A stretch of 64,000 bases of DNA from positions 186,001 to 250,000 of the forward strand of contig CBDHEM010000013.1 in assembly GCA_965261955.1 (NCBI GenBank), written 5' to 3'. A program made the translations under genes and the position numbers. The DNA comes from JABAAI01 sp965261955. Its GTDB lineage: Bacteria; Spirochaetota; Leptospiria; Leptospirales; Leptonemataceae. This document shows, one piece after another, positions 56,217-64,000 of the stretch (position 1 is the first letter of the stretch; every line of letters starts with the position of its first letter). The notes under the pieces are model-generated. The model worked only from the letters and a program-made list of their open reading frames with translations, was not told the origin of the DNA and ran no database searches.

Positions 56217-57446
56217 TTGGCTTTGCTTCATAAAATACAGAATGCCCTGTTCATTTGCTTTGTGTTTGTTTTGCCTTTCTCTTGCGTTTGCAAGAAAAGG
56301 GAAAAGCAAGAAGAAAGCCACCCTAATTATCAAAAAGAGCTCTTTATAAAAAAAACATCACCAAAAAAAATATCACCAAAAAAAACATCACAAAGAGAGC
56401 AAGTGACCCTGAGCGGTTTTACATTTGGAACTAGCTTCACTATTAAAATATTTCTTACAGTTTTTGATCATGAAACAAAACAAAAGATAGAAGACGTTCG
56501 GAATAAAATCCAAAAAAAATTACAAAAAATAGATCTTTCTATGTCTACTTGGCGTGATGATAGTGAAATACAACGCTTCAACAAAGACAGAGGCCAACAA
56601 CCTTTTCCAGTCTCGATGGCTTTTTTGACTGTTTTGAAAGAAGCCAAGAAAATCTACATGCTAACAAGTGGAGCTTTTGATCCGGCTAGGGAAGAAGTCT
56701 TTTTACTTTGGGGATTTGGAGTTTCTAAGAATAAAGGTGGGGGAAAAAAAAATCATCGAATTCCTAAATCACAAAAAATCAAACGAGCCATGGAGAGAAG
56801 TGGTCTATCGTTTTTAAAAATATTTGCGAATGAAAGATGGATACAAAAAGAAAAACCCCTTTTACAAATCAATCTGAGTGCCATTGCCAAGGGTTATGCC
56901 GTAGATGAGGTGGCTATAATTTTGGAAGAAGAGAAGTTCTTTTCTTATATGGTCGAGATAGGTGGAGAAGTTCGAGTGGGTAGAAAAAAAGGGAGAAAAT
57001 TACCCTGGCATATTGCCATTGAAAAACCAAATTATGAAGGGAAACGTTTGTCACTGTATCGTATAGTTCGTCTGGTGAATATGTCTATGGCAAGTTCAGG
57101 TGAATACCGCAACTACTTTAGGCGTTCTAATCGATTGTATTCTCATATACTAGACCCTCGCACAGGCCATCCCGTCCAAAATAACATTATAGCCGTAACA
57201 GTTGTTGGGCCTCTGTGTATGAGGAGCGATGCACTGGCCACAAGTTTGATGGTACTCTCACTCAAACAAGGAAAAAGGCTAGTAGAAAAACAAAAAGGCT
57301 ATGAAGCATTATGGATAGTCGATCCAAATAGACTTTCCAATCGCTTTTCCAATAATGTTTCTCAAAACCCGCAAAAACGAGCACTTTCAAAAAATTATGT
57401 GACTCACATCAGTTCTAATATGGACACTTTTTTACTCAAAAAGTAA
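56217..57446 (+). CDS. apbE: FAD:protein FMN transferase (ApbE), probable lipoprotein
   Basis: The 409-residue protein has a signal sequence with a Cys lipobox-like end (VLPFSC), a linker with a KKTSPKKISPKKTS repeat, and the ApbE domain. Motifs are SMSTWRDDSEIQRFN, LSAIAKGYAVDEVA, EIGGEVRVGR, ILDPRTGHP and SDALATSLMVL (metal Asp). It attaches FMN to Thr residues of periplasmic redox proteins such as Rnf or Nqr subunits. The start is TTG at 56217; no strong site precedes it. No Rnf or Nqr gene is adjacent. Confidence 0.9.
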   Translation: MALLHKIQNALFICFVFVLPFSCVCKKREKQEESHPNYQKELFIKKTSPKKISPKKTSQREQVTLSGFTFGTSFTIKIFLTVFDHETKQKIEDVRNKIQKKLQKIDLSMSTWRDDSEIQRFNKDRGQQPFPVSMAFLTVLKEAKKIYMLTSGAFDPAREEVFLLWGFGVSKNKGGGKKNHRIPKSQKIKRAMERSGLSFLKIFANERWIQKEKPLLQINLSAIAKGYAVDEVAIILEEEKFFSYMVEIGGEVRVGRKKGRKLPWHIAIEKPNYEGKRLSLYRIVRLVNMSMASSGEYRNYFRRSNRLYSHILDPRTGHPVQNNIIAVTVVGPLCMRSDALATSLMVLSLKQGKRLVEKQKGYEALWIVDPNRLSNRFSNNVSQNPQKRALSKNYVTHISSNMDTFLLKK

Positions 57447-57751
57447 ATTTATGACCTATTGATTTAGCTATGGATTTGGCTATGCATAAAAAAAACGAAC
57501 CACGCACTACGATAGTTGCGTAAAATTTTAGCAATGATTTGTTTTTCATGTATTCTCATGTATTCTCATATATTCTCATATATTCTCTACTATGGACATT
57601 CTCATGAATATTCGTGAATAGAGTCATTTTTTGGACGCTTGCGTCAAGAATTGCGTATGGTCTCTTTTTGGATATTATCAATAAGAAAGAAATAATTAAG
57701 AAAGAATTTTCATTGACAATCTCTGTGCATTCTTTTATAAACAGTACCACG
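57447..57751. other. Region before the first lipoprotein unit
   Basis: It holds four to five copies of a 10-bp ATTCTCAT(G/A)T repeat (57548-57592), the conserved leader block TTGGACGCTTGCGTCAAGAA at about 57631 that opens each lipoprotein unit, and the promoter listed separately. No gene is supported. Confidence 0.6.
57713..57741 (+). promoter_or_regulatory. Sigma-70 type promoter of lipoprotein 1
   Basis: TTGACA (57713-57718), a 17-bp spacer and TATAAA (57736-57741) make a near-perfect promoter. The expected RNA start (about 57748) is only some four bases before the ATG at 57752. The message is therefore probably leaderless or nearly so; no ribosome binding site is seen. Confidence 0.7.
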
Positions 57752-58498
57752 ATGAAACTGGTAAAAATTCTCTTTGTATTACTCACAGCTTTGGCAGTTC
57801 TAAACTGTTCAAGCAATGGCAACGATGGATCTGCTGCTGGTCCAATCGATCCAATCGATCCAATCATTGGCACTTGGAAAGGGAAATGTAGGCTATTCAC
57901 TGGGCCCCTGAGTCTGGGGGGCACCCCGATTGGTGCCGAGAGAGAGACATACACTTTTACCAGCTCTACCCTCATGCACTTACGAGAAGTTTATATACCC
58001 TCCTTCCTCCAGCCAGGCGCACCACCTAACTGCTCAGCGGAATCAAGTGCTGAGATTACTTCCCGGTATAATATTACTATAGGTTCATCTGCGTCTGTTA
58101 CGATTGGCTTTCCCCCGGGCTCGGAAATGACAGTGAATGGCTCAGAAATTAACTACACTTGGAAATCGGCCAAAGCTGCTGTACGCCGAGGATCAGGATC
58201 GGGTCGGGCGAATGGATCCGCTGCAGTAACTGCGATAAATACCAATTTTGGGCTAGGGCTAACTAGTTTACTTATTATGAATGGTGCACCTATTATGGAG
58301 GGTTCGCAGGACCTATCTCTACCTCACCAGCTGACGAGGCCAAGCCAGGGGACGAATACACTGTATTCAGGCGTTTATTATATAGACACTTCAGTCAGTC
58401 CGCACCAGCTTTACACTAGACTGGATCTTCTTCATACTGGTGCTACTGTTCCAACACGGTCTAGGTTAGCCACTACTGATGTTTATGAGAGGCGATAA
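57752..58498 (+). CDS. Lipocalin-like lipoprotein, paralogue 1
   Basis: The 248-residue protein has a type II signal peptide (FVLLTALAVLNC, Cys about 20). It is followed by a short Gly/Ser/Asp linker with a PIDPIDPI repeat, then IIGTWKGKC, the GTW motif seen at the start of lipocalin-like domains. Shared blocks with paralogues 2 and 3 are RETYTFTSSTL, ITSRYNITIGSS, VNGSEINY and YYIDTSVSPHQLYT. It should be an outer-membrane or periplasmic lipoprotein; ligand and role are unknown. A GS-rich stretch (RRGSGSGRANGS) and extra bases make it the longest of the three. Its frame is open 46 codons upstream, but the promoter and homology set the start here. Confidence 0.85.
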   Translation: MKLVKILFVLLTALAVLNCSSNGNDGSAAGPIDPIDPIIGTWKGKCRLFTGPLSLGGTPIGAERETYTFTSSTLMHLREVYIPSFLQPGAPPNCSAESSAEITSRYNITIGSSASVTIGFPPGSEMTVNGSEINYTWKSAKAAVRRGSGSGRANGSAAVTAINTNFGLGLTSLLIMNGAPIMEGSQDLSLPHQLTRPSQGTNTLYSGVYYIDTSVSPHQLYTRLDLLHTGATVPTRSRLATTDVYERR

Positions 58499-58513
58499 TA
58501 GAGGAGCCTTCCG

Positions 58514-58547
58514 TTCTTTAGATTCTACCGTTATAAAATCTAAAGAA
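58514..58547 (+). terminator. Conserved hairpin after lipoprotein 1
   Basis: TTCTTTAGATT and AATCTAAAGAA form an 11-bp stem with a 12-base loop, 15 bases after the stop. The same hairpin follows lipoprotein 2 (about 61074-61107) and 3 (62676-62705). There is no U run, so termination is inferred from position. Confidence 0.5.
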
Positions 58548-59092
58548 GATACAAAGAAGACACAAAAAAGATACATGGCAACAAAGAGATCAGGGCCTAT
58601 TGGCTAATCAAAAATCGCTCAATCGCTCAATCGCCCAATCGCCCAATCGCCCAATCGTCCAATAATCGTTCGAACATTCAATCGCTCATAAATACAACGC
58701 GAATACAGCCGCTAAATTTGGCTGTTTAAGAGCAAGAAGAAATTATAGTCTGGCTGTAAAATGCCGTTCGCCAGTAGAGAGAGTGGGGATCATGCAAGAC
58801 CACTCAACAGAAATACAAATCATCACGAGAAATTTGTCTTGCGTAAGAAGGAATACAAAAATCCGTCGTAAAGCAGGCCTAGGCTTGAAATGATGACAAC
58901 CAAAAATATCCGTTTTGGCTGTCGTATGCATGAGTACTACGCATGGAGTATGCATGGAGTCTGTATGGAGTCTGTATGGAGTCTGTATGGAGTATGCTAT
59001 AAAACTTTGGAGTATACCATAATACTTTTTTTTCTTGGCTAAGAAAATTCAGAGCCTGTAATGAGCTAGACGCATTAGCAAATCGTCCAAGC
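58548..59092. repeat. Tail of lipoprotein unit 1 with 8-bp and 11-bp repeats
   Basis: An 8-bp CAATCGCC-type repeat covers about 58613-58668 and an 11-bp TATGGAGTCTG-type repeat covers about 58942-58996. Between them is sequence shared by all three units. It contains no supported gene. A partial 63-bp unit lies at the end. Confidence 0.75.
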
Positions 59093-60226
59093 GTGAGGAC
59101 CTTGCGTCCGTCTTTCATTTGTTGTGAGCTAGATGCATTAGCAAATCGTCCAAGCGTGAGGACCTTGCGTCCGTCTTTCATTTGTTGTGAGCTAGATGCA
59201 TTAGCAAATCGTCCAAGCGTGAGGACCTTGCGTCCGTCTTTCATTTGTTGTGAGCTAGATGCATTAGCAAATCGTCCAAGCGTGAGGACCTTGCGTCCGT
59301 CTTTCATTTGTTGTGAGCTAGATGCATTAGCAAATCGTCCAAGCGTGAGGACCTTGCGTCCGTCTTTCATTTGTTGTGAGCTAGATGCATTAGCAAATCG
59401 TCCAAGCGTGAGGACCTTGCGTCCGTCTTTCATTTGTTGTGAGCTAGATGCATTAGCAAATCGTCCAAGCGTGAGGACCTTGCGTCCGTCTTTCATTTGT
59501 TGTGAGCTAGATGCATTAGCAAATCGTCCAAGCGTGAGGACCTTGCGTCCGTCTTTCATTTGTTGTGAGCTAGACGCATTAGCAAATCGTCCAAGCGTGA
59601 GGACCTTGCGTCCGTCTTTCATTTGTTGTGAGCTAGACGCATTAGCAAATCGTCCAAGCGTGAGGACCTTGCGTCCGTCTTTCATTTGTTGTGAGCTAGA
59701 TGCATTAGCAAATCCTCCAAGCGTGAGGACCTTGCGTCCGTCTTTCATTTGTTGTGAGCTAGACGCATTAGCAAATCGTCCAAGCGTGAGGACCTTGCGT
59801 CCGTCTTTCATTTGTTGTGAGCTAGATGCATTAGCAAATCGTCCAAGCGTGAGGACCTTGCGTCCGTCTTTCATTTGTTGTGAGCTAGACGCATTAGCAA
59901 ATCGTCCAAGCGTGAGGACCTTGCGTCCGTCTTTCATTTGTTGTGAGCTAGACGCATTAGCAAATCGTCCAAGCGTGAGGACCTTGCGTCCGTCTTTCAT
60001 TTGTTGTGAGCTAGACGCATTAGCAAATCGTCCAAGCGTGAGGACCTTGCGTCCGTCTTTCATTTGTTGTGAGCTAGACGCATTAGCAAATCGTCCAAGC
60101 GTGAGGACCTTGCGTCCGTCTTTCATTTGTTGTGAGCTAGACGCATTAGCAAATCGTCCAAGCGTGAGGACCTTGCGTCCGTCTTTCATTTGTTGTGAGC
60201 TAGATGCATTAGCAAATCGTCCAAGC
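59093..60226. repeat. VNTR: 18 tandem copies of a 63-bp repeat
   Basis: Exactly 18 units of 63 bp (1134 bp) lie end to end. Each contains GAGGACCTTGCGTCCGTC and TGCATTAGCAAATCGTCC. Variation is almost limited to one C/T site (GACGCATT or GATGCATT) and a single G-to-C change near 59713. Since 63 is 21 codons and one frame on each strand lacks stops, long frames arise on both strands (59093-60256 plus, 58879-60189 minus, 21-residue periods). No ribosome binding site, signal or homology supports translation of either. Confidence 0.95.
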
Positions 60227-60408
60227 GGCTGTAAAATAAGGCCTAAAGGTATATAGACAAAGCGATAGTCAAACGACTATGCGCAACAGGAATAGAGGCA
60301 TTTTGGACGCTTGCGTCGAGAATTGCGTATGGTCTCTTTTTGGATATTATCGTAAAAAATAGTTTTCATTGACAATCTCTGCGTATTCTTTTATCAATAG
60401 TGCCCATA
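60227..60408. other. Junction between lipoprotein units 1 and 2
   Basis: It contains a 6-bp hairpin ATAGTC-AAAC-GACTAT near 60267, the leader block TTGGACGCTTGCGTCGAGAA at 60303 and the promoter of lipoprotein 2 (TTGACA 60369-60374, 17-bp spacer, TATCAA 60392-60397). The promoter again ends close to the start codon. Confidence 0.65.
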
Positions 60409-61059
60409 ATGAAAATAGTAAAACTAGTAAAAATTCTCTTTGTATTACTCACAGCTTTGGCAGTTCTGAACTGTTCAAGCAATAGCGACGATGAATCTGC
60501 TACTGTTTCTATCATTGGCACTTGGACGACCTGTAAAGTGATCAATTTAAACAGCGAGAGAGTGACATACACTTTTACCAGCTCTACTCTCACGCACGTA
60601 CGAAAAGTTTTTCAACAGGCTAGCTCCCTAGTACCTAAATGCACTGGGAACTCAGATGCTGACATTACTTCCCAGTATGATATTACTATAGCTTCATCAA
60701 ATCAGCCTGTTAAACTTGTTTCCGGCTCAACGGTCACTGATACAGTGAATGGCTCAGAAATTGACTACAATTTGAACTCGGTCGAAGCTTTTGCAAGAAC
60801 AGGGAATGGAGCGATGCTACTATCGATTCTACTTCGCGTTATGCCTTCGGTTACGCAAGGTAGTACGGTTGATCTACTAAATATAGCTCCCCAACACTCT
60901 TTGGTGAGGCCAAGTCGAGGAGGACTATATTTCGGCGTTTATTATATAAAAACTTCAGTCAGTCCTCAGCAGCTTTACACTAAAATAGGTGCATCGGTTA
61001 ATACTAATATGTCACGAGATCTTAAATTAAAAGATAATGAGTATTATAAGAGGCGATAA
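60409..61059 (+). CDS. Lipocalin-like lipoprotein, paralogue 2
   Basis: The 216-residue protein has the same type II signal peptide (FVLLTALAVLNC) as paralogues 1 and 3, almost identical at the DNA level. The mature part is more diverged: IIGTWTTCK, RVTYTFTSSTLTHVRK, ITSQYDITIASS, VNGSEIDYNLNSVEAFART and YYIKTSVSPQQLYT. The pattern of conserved signal and variable body suggests selection or recombination acting on the mature surface. The ATG at 60409 lies 12 bases after the -10 element. A GTG three codons upstream is open. Confidence 0.85.
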   Translation: MKIVKLVKILFVLLTALAVLNCSSNSDDESATVSIIGTWTTCKVINLNSERVTYTFTSSTLTHVRKVFQQASSLVPKCTGNSDADITSQYDITIASSNQPVKLVSGSTVTDTVNGSEIDYNLNSVEAFARTGNGAMLLSILLRVMPSVTQGSTVDLLNIAPQHSLVRPSRGGLYFGVYYIKTSVSPQQLYTKIGASVNTNMSRDLKLKDNEYYKRR

Positions 61060-61971
61060 TAGAGGAGCCTTCTGTTTTTTAGATTCTACCGTTATAAAAT
61101 CTAAAGAAGATACAAAGAAGATACAAAGAAGATACATGGGAACAAAGAGATCAGGGCCTATTGGCTAATCAAAAATCGCTCAATCGCTCAATTGTCCAAT
61201 CGTCCAATCGTCCAATCGTCCAATCGTCCAATCGTCCAATAATCGCTCGAACATTCAATCGCTCATAAATACAACTCAAATAAAGCCGCTAAATTTGGCT
61301 GTTTAAGAGCAAGAAGAAATTATAGTATGGCTGTAAAACGCCGTTCGCCAGTAGAGAGTGGGGATCATGCAAGACTACTCAACAGAAATACAAATCATCA
61401 CGAGAAATTTGTCTTGCGTAAGGAATACAAAAATCCGTCGTAAAGCAGGCCTAGGCTTGAAATGATGACAACCAAAAATATCCATTTTGGCTGTCGTATG
61501 CATGAGTACTACGCATGGAGTATGTATGGAGTATGTATGGAGTATGCACAGAGTCTGTATGGAGTCTGCTATAAAACTTTGGAGTATACCATAGGACTTT
61601 TTATTCTTGGCTAAGAAAATTCAGAGCCTGTAATGAGCTAGACGCATTAGCAAATCGTCCAAGCGTGAGGACCTTGCGTCCGTCTTTCATTTGTTGTGAG
61701 CTAGACGCATTAGCAAATCGTCCAAGCGTGAGGACCTTGCGTCCGTCTTTCATTTGTTGTGAGCTAGATGCATTAGCAAATCGTCCAAGCAGCTGTAAAA
61801 TAAGGCCTAAACATATAGACAAAGCGATAGTCAAACGACTATGTGCAACAAGAATAGAGGCATTTTTTGGACGCTTGCGTCAAGAATTGCGTATGGTCTC
61901 TTTTTGGATATTATCATAAAAAATAGTTTTTGTTGACAATCTCTGTGCATTCTTTTATAAACAGTACCATG
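61060..61971. repeat. Tail of lipoprotein unit 2, with two 63-bp copies
   Basis: This region repeats the organisation of the unit 1 tail: the hairpin, the 8-bp CAATCGTC repeat (about 61171-61240), a TATGGAGTATG repeat and the conserved block. The 63-bp repeat is present in only two full copies (61665-61790). The leader block and promoter of lipoprotein 3 follow (TTGACA 61933-61938, 17-bp spacer, TATAAA 61956-61961). Confidence 0.85.
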
Positions 61972-62658
61972 ATGAAACTAATAAAAATTCTCTTTGTATT
62001 ACTCACAGCTTTGGCAGTTCTAAACTGTTCAAGCAATAGCGACGATGGATCTGCTGCTGATCCAATCATTGGCACTTGGAAAGGAGATTTATGTAGAACC
62101 TTCAAGACTGGCATGGCCATATCGTCGCCCGTTGCTGGTAGCGAGAGAGAGACATACACTTTTACCAGCTCTACTGCCCTCACGCACTTACAAGAAGTTT
62201 ATCTAGGGAACCCAGCACCTGGTTGCGATGGGATGTTAGATATTGTCATTACTTCCCAGTATAATATTACTATAGGTTCATCAAATTATCTTGTTGCGAT
62301 TGGCACTCAAAGGGGACTGAATGGCACAGAAATTGACTACACTTTGAACTCGGTCGAAGCTGTTGCAAGAACAACGCTTGGAGAGACTCAACTAAATGGT
62401 ATTATGGGTGTGAGTGGGGTTACGAAGAATAAGACGGTTGATCTACTAGCTCTAGCTCCCGCGAGCACTCGGGTGAGGCCAAACCGGCAGGGTACACCAG
62501 CACCCCAGCAGGGCATGGAGAAACGGTATTTAGGCGCTTATTATATAAAAACTTCAGTCAGTCCTCGTGAGCTTTACACTCAAATAGGTGAAGCCGCTAT
62601 AAGCAATCGGGGGGTGATTGAATTCGACAAGAGTGCTGATCTTTATAAGAGGCAATAA
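61972..62658 (+). CDS. Lipocalin-like lipoprotein, paralogue 3
   Basis: The 228-residue protein has the type II signal peptide (FVLLTALAVLNC) and a body with IIGTWKGDLC, SERETYTFTSST, ITSQYNITIGSS, LNGTEIDYTLNSVEAVART and YYIKTSVSPRELYT. It is closer to paralogue 2 in the second half and to paralogue 1 at the start of the mature part, as expected if segments are exchanged. Two ATGs are adjacent (61969 and 61972). The likely RNA start is about 61968, so the message is leaderless or nearly so. Confidence 0.85.
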   Translation: MKLIKILFVLLTALAVLNCSSNSDDGSAADPIIGTWKGDLCRTFKTGMAISSPVAGSERETYTFTSSTALTHLQEVYLGNPAPGCDGMLDIVITSQYNITIGSSNYLVAIGTQRGLNGTEIDYTLNSVEAVARTTLGETQLNGIMGVSGVTKNKTVDLLALAPASTRVRPNRQGTPAPQQGMEKRYLGAYYIKTSVSPRELYTQIGEAAISNRGVIEFDKSADLYKRQ

Positions 62659-63412
62659 TAGAGGAGCCTTCCATCCTTTAGATTCTACCGTTATAAAATC
62701 TAAAGAAGATACAAAGAAGACACAAAGAGGATACATGGGAACAAAGAGATCAGGGCCTATTGGCTAATCAAAAATCGCCCAATCGCCCAATCGTCCAATC
62801 GCTCATAAATACAACGCGAATAAAGCCGCTAAATTTGGCTGTTTAAGGGCAAGAAGAAATTATAGTCTGGCTGTAAAACGCCGTTCGCCAGTAGAGAGAG
62901 TGGGGGTCATGCAAGACTACTCAACAGAAATACAAATCATCACGAGAAATTTGTTTTGCGTAAGGGATGCAGAAATCCGTCGTAAAGCAGGCCTAGGCTT
63001 GAAATGATGACAGCCAAAAATATCCGTTTTGGCTGTCGTATGCATGAGTACTACGCATGGAGTCTGTATGGAGTCTGTATGGAGTCTGTATGGAGTCTGT
63101 ATGGAGTCTGCTATAAAACTTTGGAGTATACCATAATACTTTTTATTTTTGGCTAAGAAAATTCAGAGCCTGTAATGAGCTAGACGCATTAGCAAATCGT
63201 CCAAGCGGCTGTAAAATAAGGCCTAAAGGTATATAGACAGAGCGATAGTCAAACAACTATGGACAATAAGAAAGAAAACACAGGAAACACAGGATGTGTT
63301 TTTGTCGCCTATGCCTTCTCAAGAAACAAACAACTCAGTGCATAGCTCATTCTACAATTGATGTCTATTTTTTTATTGACAATAAAGACAAATAGACATG
63401 TGTAAGTAGCGT
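62659..63412. repeat. Tail of lipoprotein unit 3, no full 63-bp repeat
   Basis: It has the hairpin (62676-62705), a short 8-bp repeat (about 62770-62800), the conserved block, an 11-bp TATGGAGTCTG repeat (about 63056-63110) and only the partial 63-bp unit ending near 63207. After about 63250 the sequence leaves the unit pattern and leads to the next gene. Confidence 0.8.
63361..63399 (+). promoter_or_regulatory. Inverted repeat around the -35 of the last gene
   Basis: ATGTCTATTT (63361-63370) and AAATAGACAT (63390-63399) form a perfect 10-bp inverted repeat. A TTGACA (63376-63381) lies in its 19-base loop. It could be an operator covering the -35 box, or a leader hairpin if RNA starts upstream. 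No good -10 was found. Confidence 0.45.
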
Positions 63413-64000
63413 ATGTCGGTTTTCTATGAGAAGACTAGTTTTTTTTCTATTCCACATGCTGGGATGCTGAATAGGCGTAGTCTTTTATCTTCTTTTCTGT
63501 GTATTGTTTTATTTGCACTTTTTCCTTTTTGCTCTAGGAATGATACAAAAATAGCCATTTGGAGTGGTGGTCCACAGGATGGAATTTTTGGCTTCAACTT
63601 TTGTCAGAATCAGTTGGAGACAGGAAAGACTGATCTTGATGAGGCCCTTAGGAAAGATGATTATGTGGCGGCTTCAATTTTTGCTTCTACGAATAAACGT
63701 AAATTTAGAAACTTGGTGAATAGCCTTGGGCTAGACAAAGATGATGAGATAACAATCTATGTTTCGACTGGTGATAAATTAGAGACGACTACAAAAATTG
63801 AAGAGTTCTCTACCCTACGTAGTGGAAGCGTTAGTGCCGTGGCTATGAACCTTATCTCGCAGACGGCTGCAATTACTTCAACTACGAATATATGGAGCTT
63901 TACTGATTCCAATGGGGACTATCATAATGATAATTGTGAAAACGCTGACGATAATTCATCCAGCAAGATGGGAAGGGTGATGAGAGGAAGGGTCATTAGT
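63413..64000 (+). CDS. 5' part of a secreted or lipoprotein-like gene (runs off the end)
   Basis: The frame is open from ATG at 63413 to the last base (196 codons). A signal sequence lies at about residues 18-41 (LLSSFLCIVLFALFPFC), best started at the ATG at 63464, with Cys at a lipobox position. The body has KIAIWSGGPQDGIFGFNFC and, near the end, IWSFTDSNGDYHNDNCENAD. The late W...NG...NC spacing recalls the lectin-like DUF1554 surface proteins of Leptospira, but this is a weak pattern match. It follows the lipoprotein units but does not share their signal peptide. Confidence 0.65.
   Translation, partial: MSVFYEKTSFFSIPHAGMLNRRSLLSSFLCIVLFALFPFCSRNDTKIAIWSGGPQDGIFGFNFCQNQLETGKTDLDEALRKDDYVAASIFASTNKRKFRNLVNSLGLDKDDEITIYVSTGDKLETTTKIEEFSTLRSGSVSAVAMNLISQTAAITSTTNIWSFTDSNGDYHNDNCENADDNSSSKMGRVMRGRVIS

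Noticed and set aside
59093..60256. A repetitive protein gene coded by the 63-bp VNTR
   Set aside because: Both strands are open by arithmetic, neither has a ribosome binding site or signal peptide, and units 2 and 3 carry only two and no copies. It is kept as a finding rather than a gene.

Overview
This is an AT-rich chromosomal window that looks like a spirochaete with a double membrane, probably near Leptospira. The evidence is an adjacent pair of genes for FlaA (the periplasmic flagellar sheath protein), FliS, two bactofilins, an LptA-like/LptB/RpoN/HprK run, many lipoprotein signal peptides, a fused 2-oxoglutarate:ferredoxin oxidoreductase subunit and an acyl-CoA dehydrogenase. The assignment rests on gene content and order alone; no rRNA or tRNA gene was seen.

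Layout. 1-1370: tail of a gene, then a hairpin-rich repeat block. 1620-10060: fliS, a GIY-YIG protein, a decayed cobU, korA, purB, adenosine deaminase, rpsU and an acyl-CoA dehydrogenase. 10670-12192: frameshifted copy of an IS5-like element. 12206-21139: a bactofilin and M23-like envelope pair, a PlsC-GpsA fusion, DoxX, a membrane protein, flaA2-flaA1, a second bactofilin and a UVR-motif protein. 22000-25281: ptsI and glnA, convergent. 25996-29060: two more copies of the same IS, head to tail. 29061-35520: about 6.5 kb of non-coding hairpin-dense repeats (types A and B), the larger relative of the block at the start of the window. 35629-57446: a dense gene region with aldehyde dehydrogenase, lipid kinase, a PpiD/SurA-like protein, two LtaS-like sulfatases, LptA-like and LptB, sigma-54, HPr kinase, dGTPase, an MBL hydrolase, a DciA-like protein, an endonuclease/phosphatase-family protein, trpD and apbE. 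57631-63240: three tandem units, each with a small paralogous lipoprotein, a near-perfect -35/-10 promoter lying on top of the start codon, and a tail that carries 18, 2 or 0 copies of a 63-bp repeat. 63413-64000: the start of another lipoprotein-like gene that runs off the end.

How the genes work together. Several clusters serve the envelope: the bactofilin with a metal-site-less M23 protein (cell shape or periplasmic scaffold), LptA-like/LptB (LPS export), two alkaline-phosphatase-fold transferases, phospholipid synthesis (PlsC-GpsA, DagK-like) and the lipoprotein array. PtsI and HprK point to a regulatory PTS, but no HPr or sugar permease lies in the window.

The strongest unusual theme is repeat expansion at every scale: 9- to 16-bp repeats touching gene ends and starts, a 12-G tract inside the LptA-like gene, a 42-bp repeat inside dead cobU, the 63-bp VNTR, and the two hairpin arrays. 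In the arrays the stems keep pairing through compensatory changes, which suggests that the folded structure rather than a protein is conserved.
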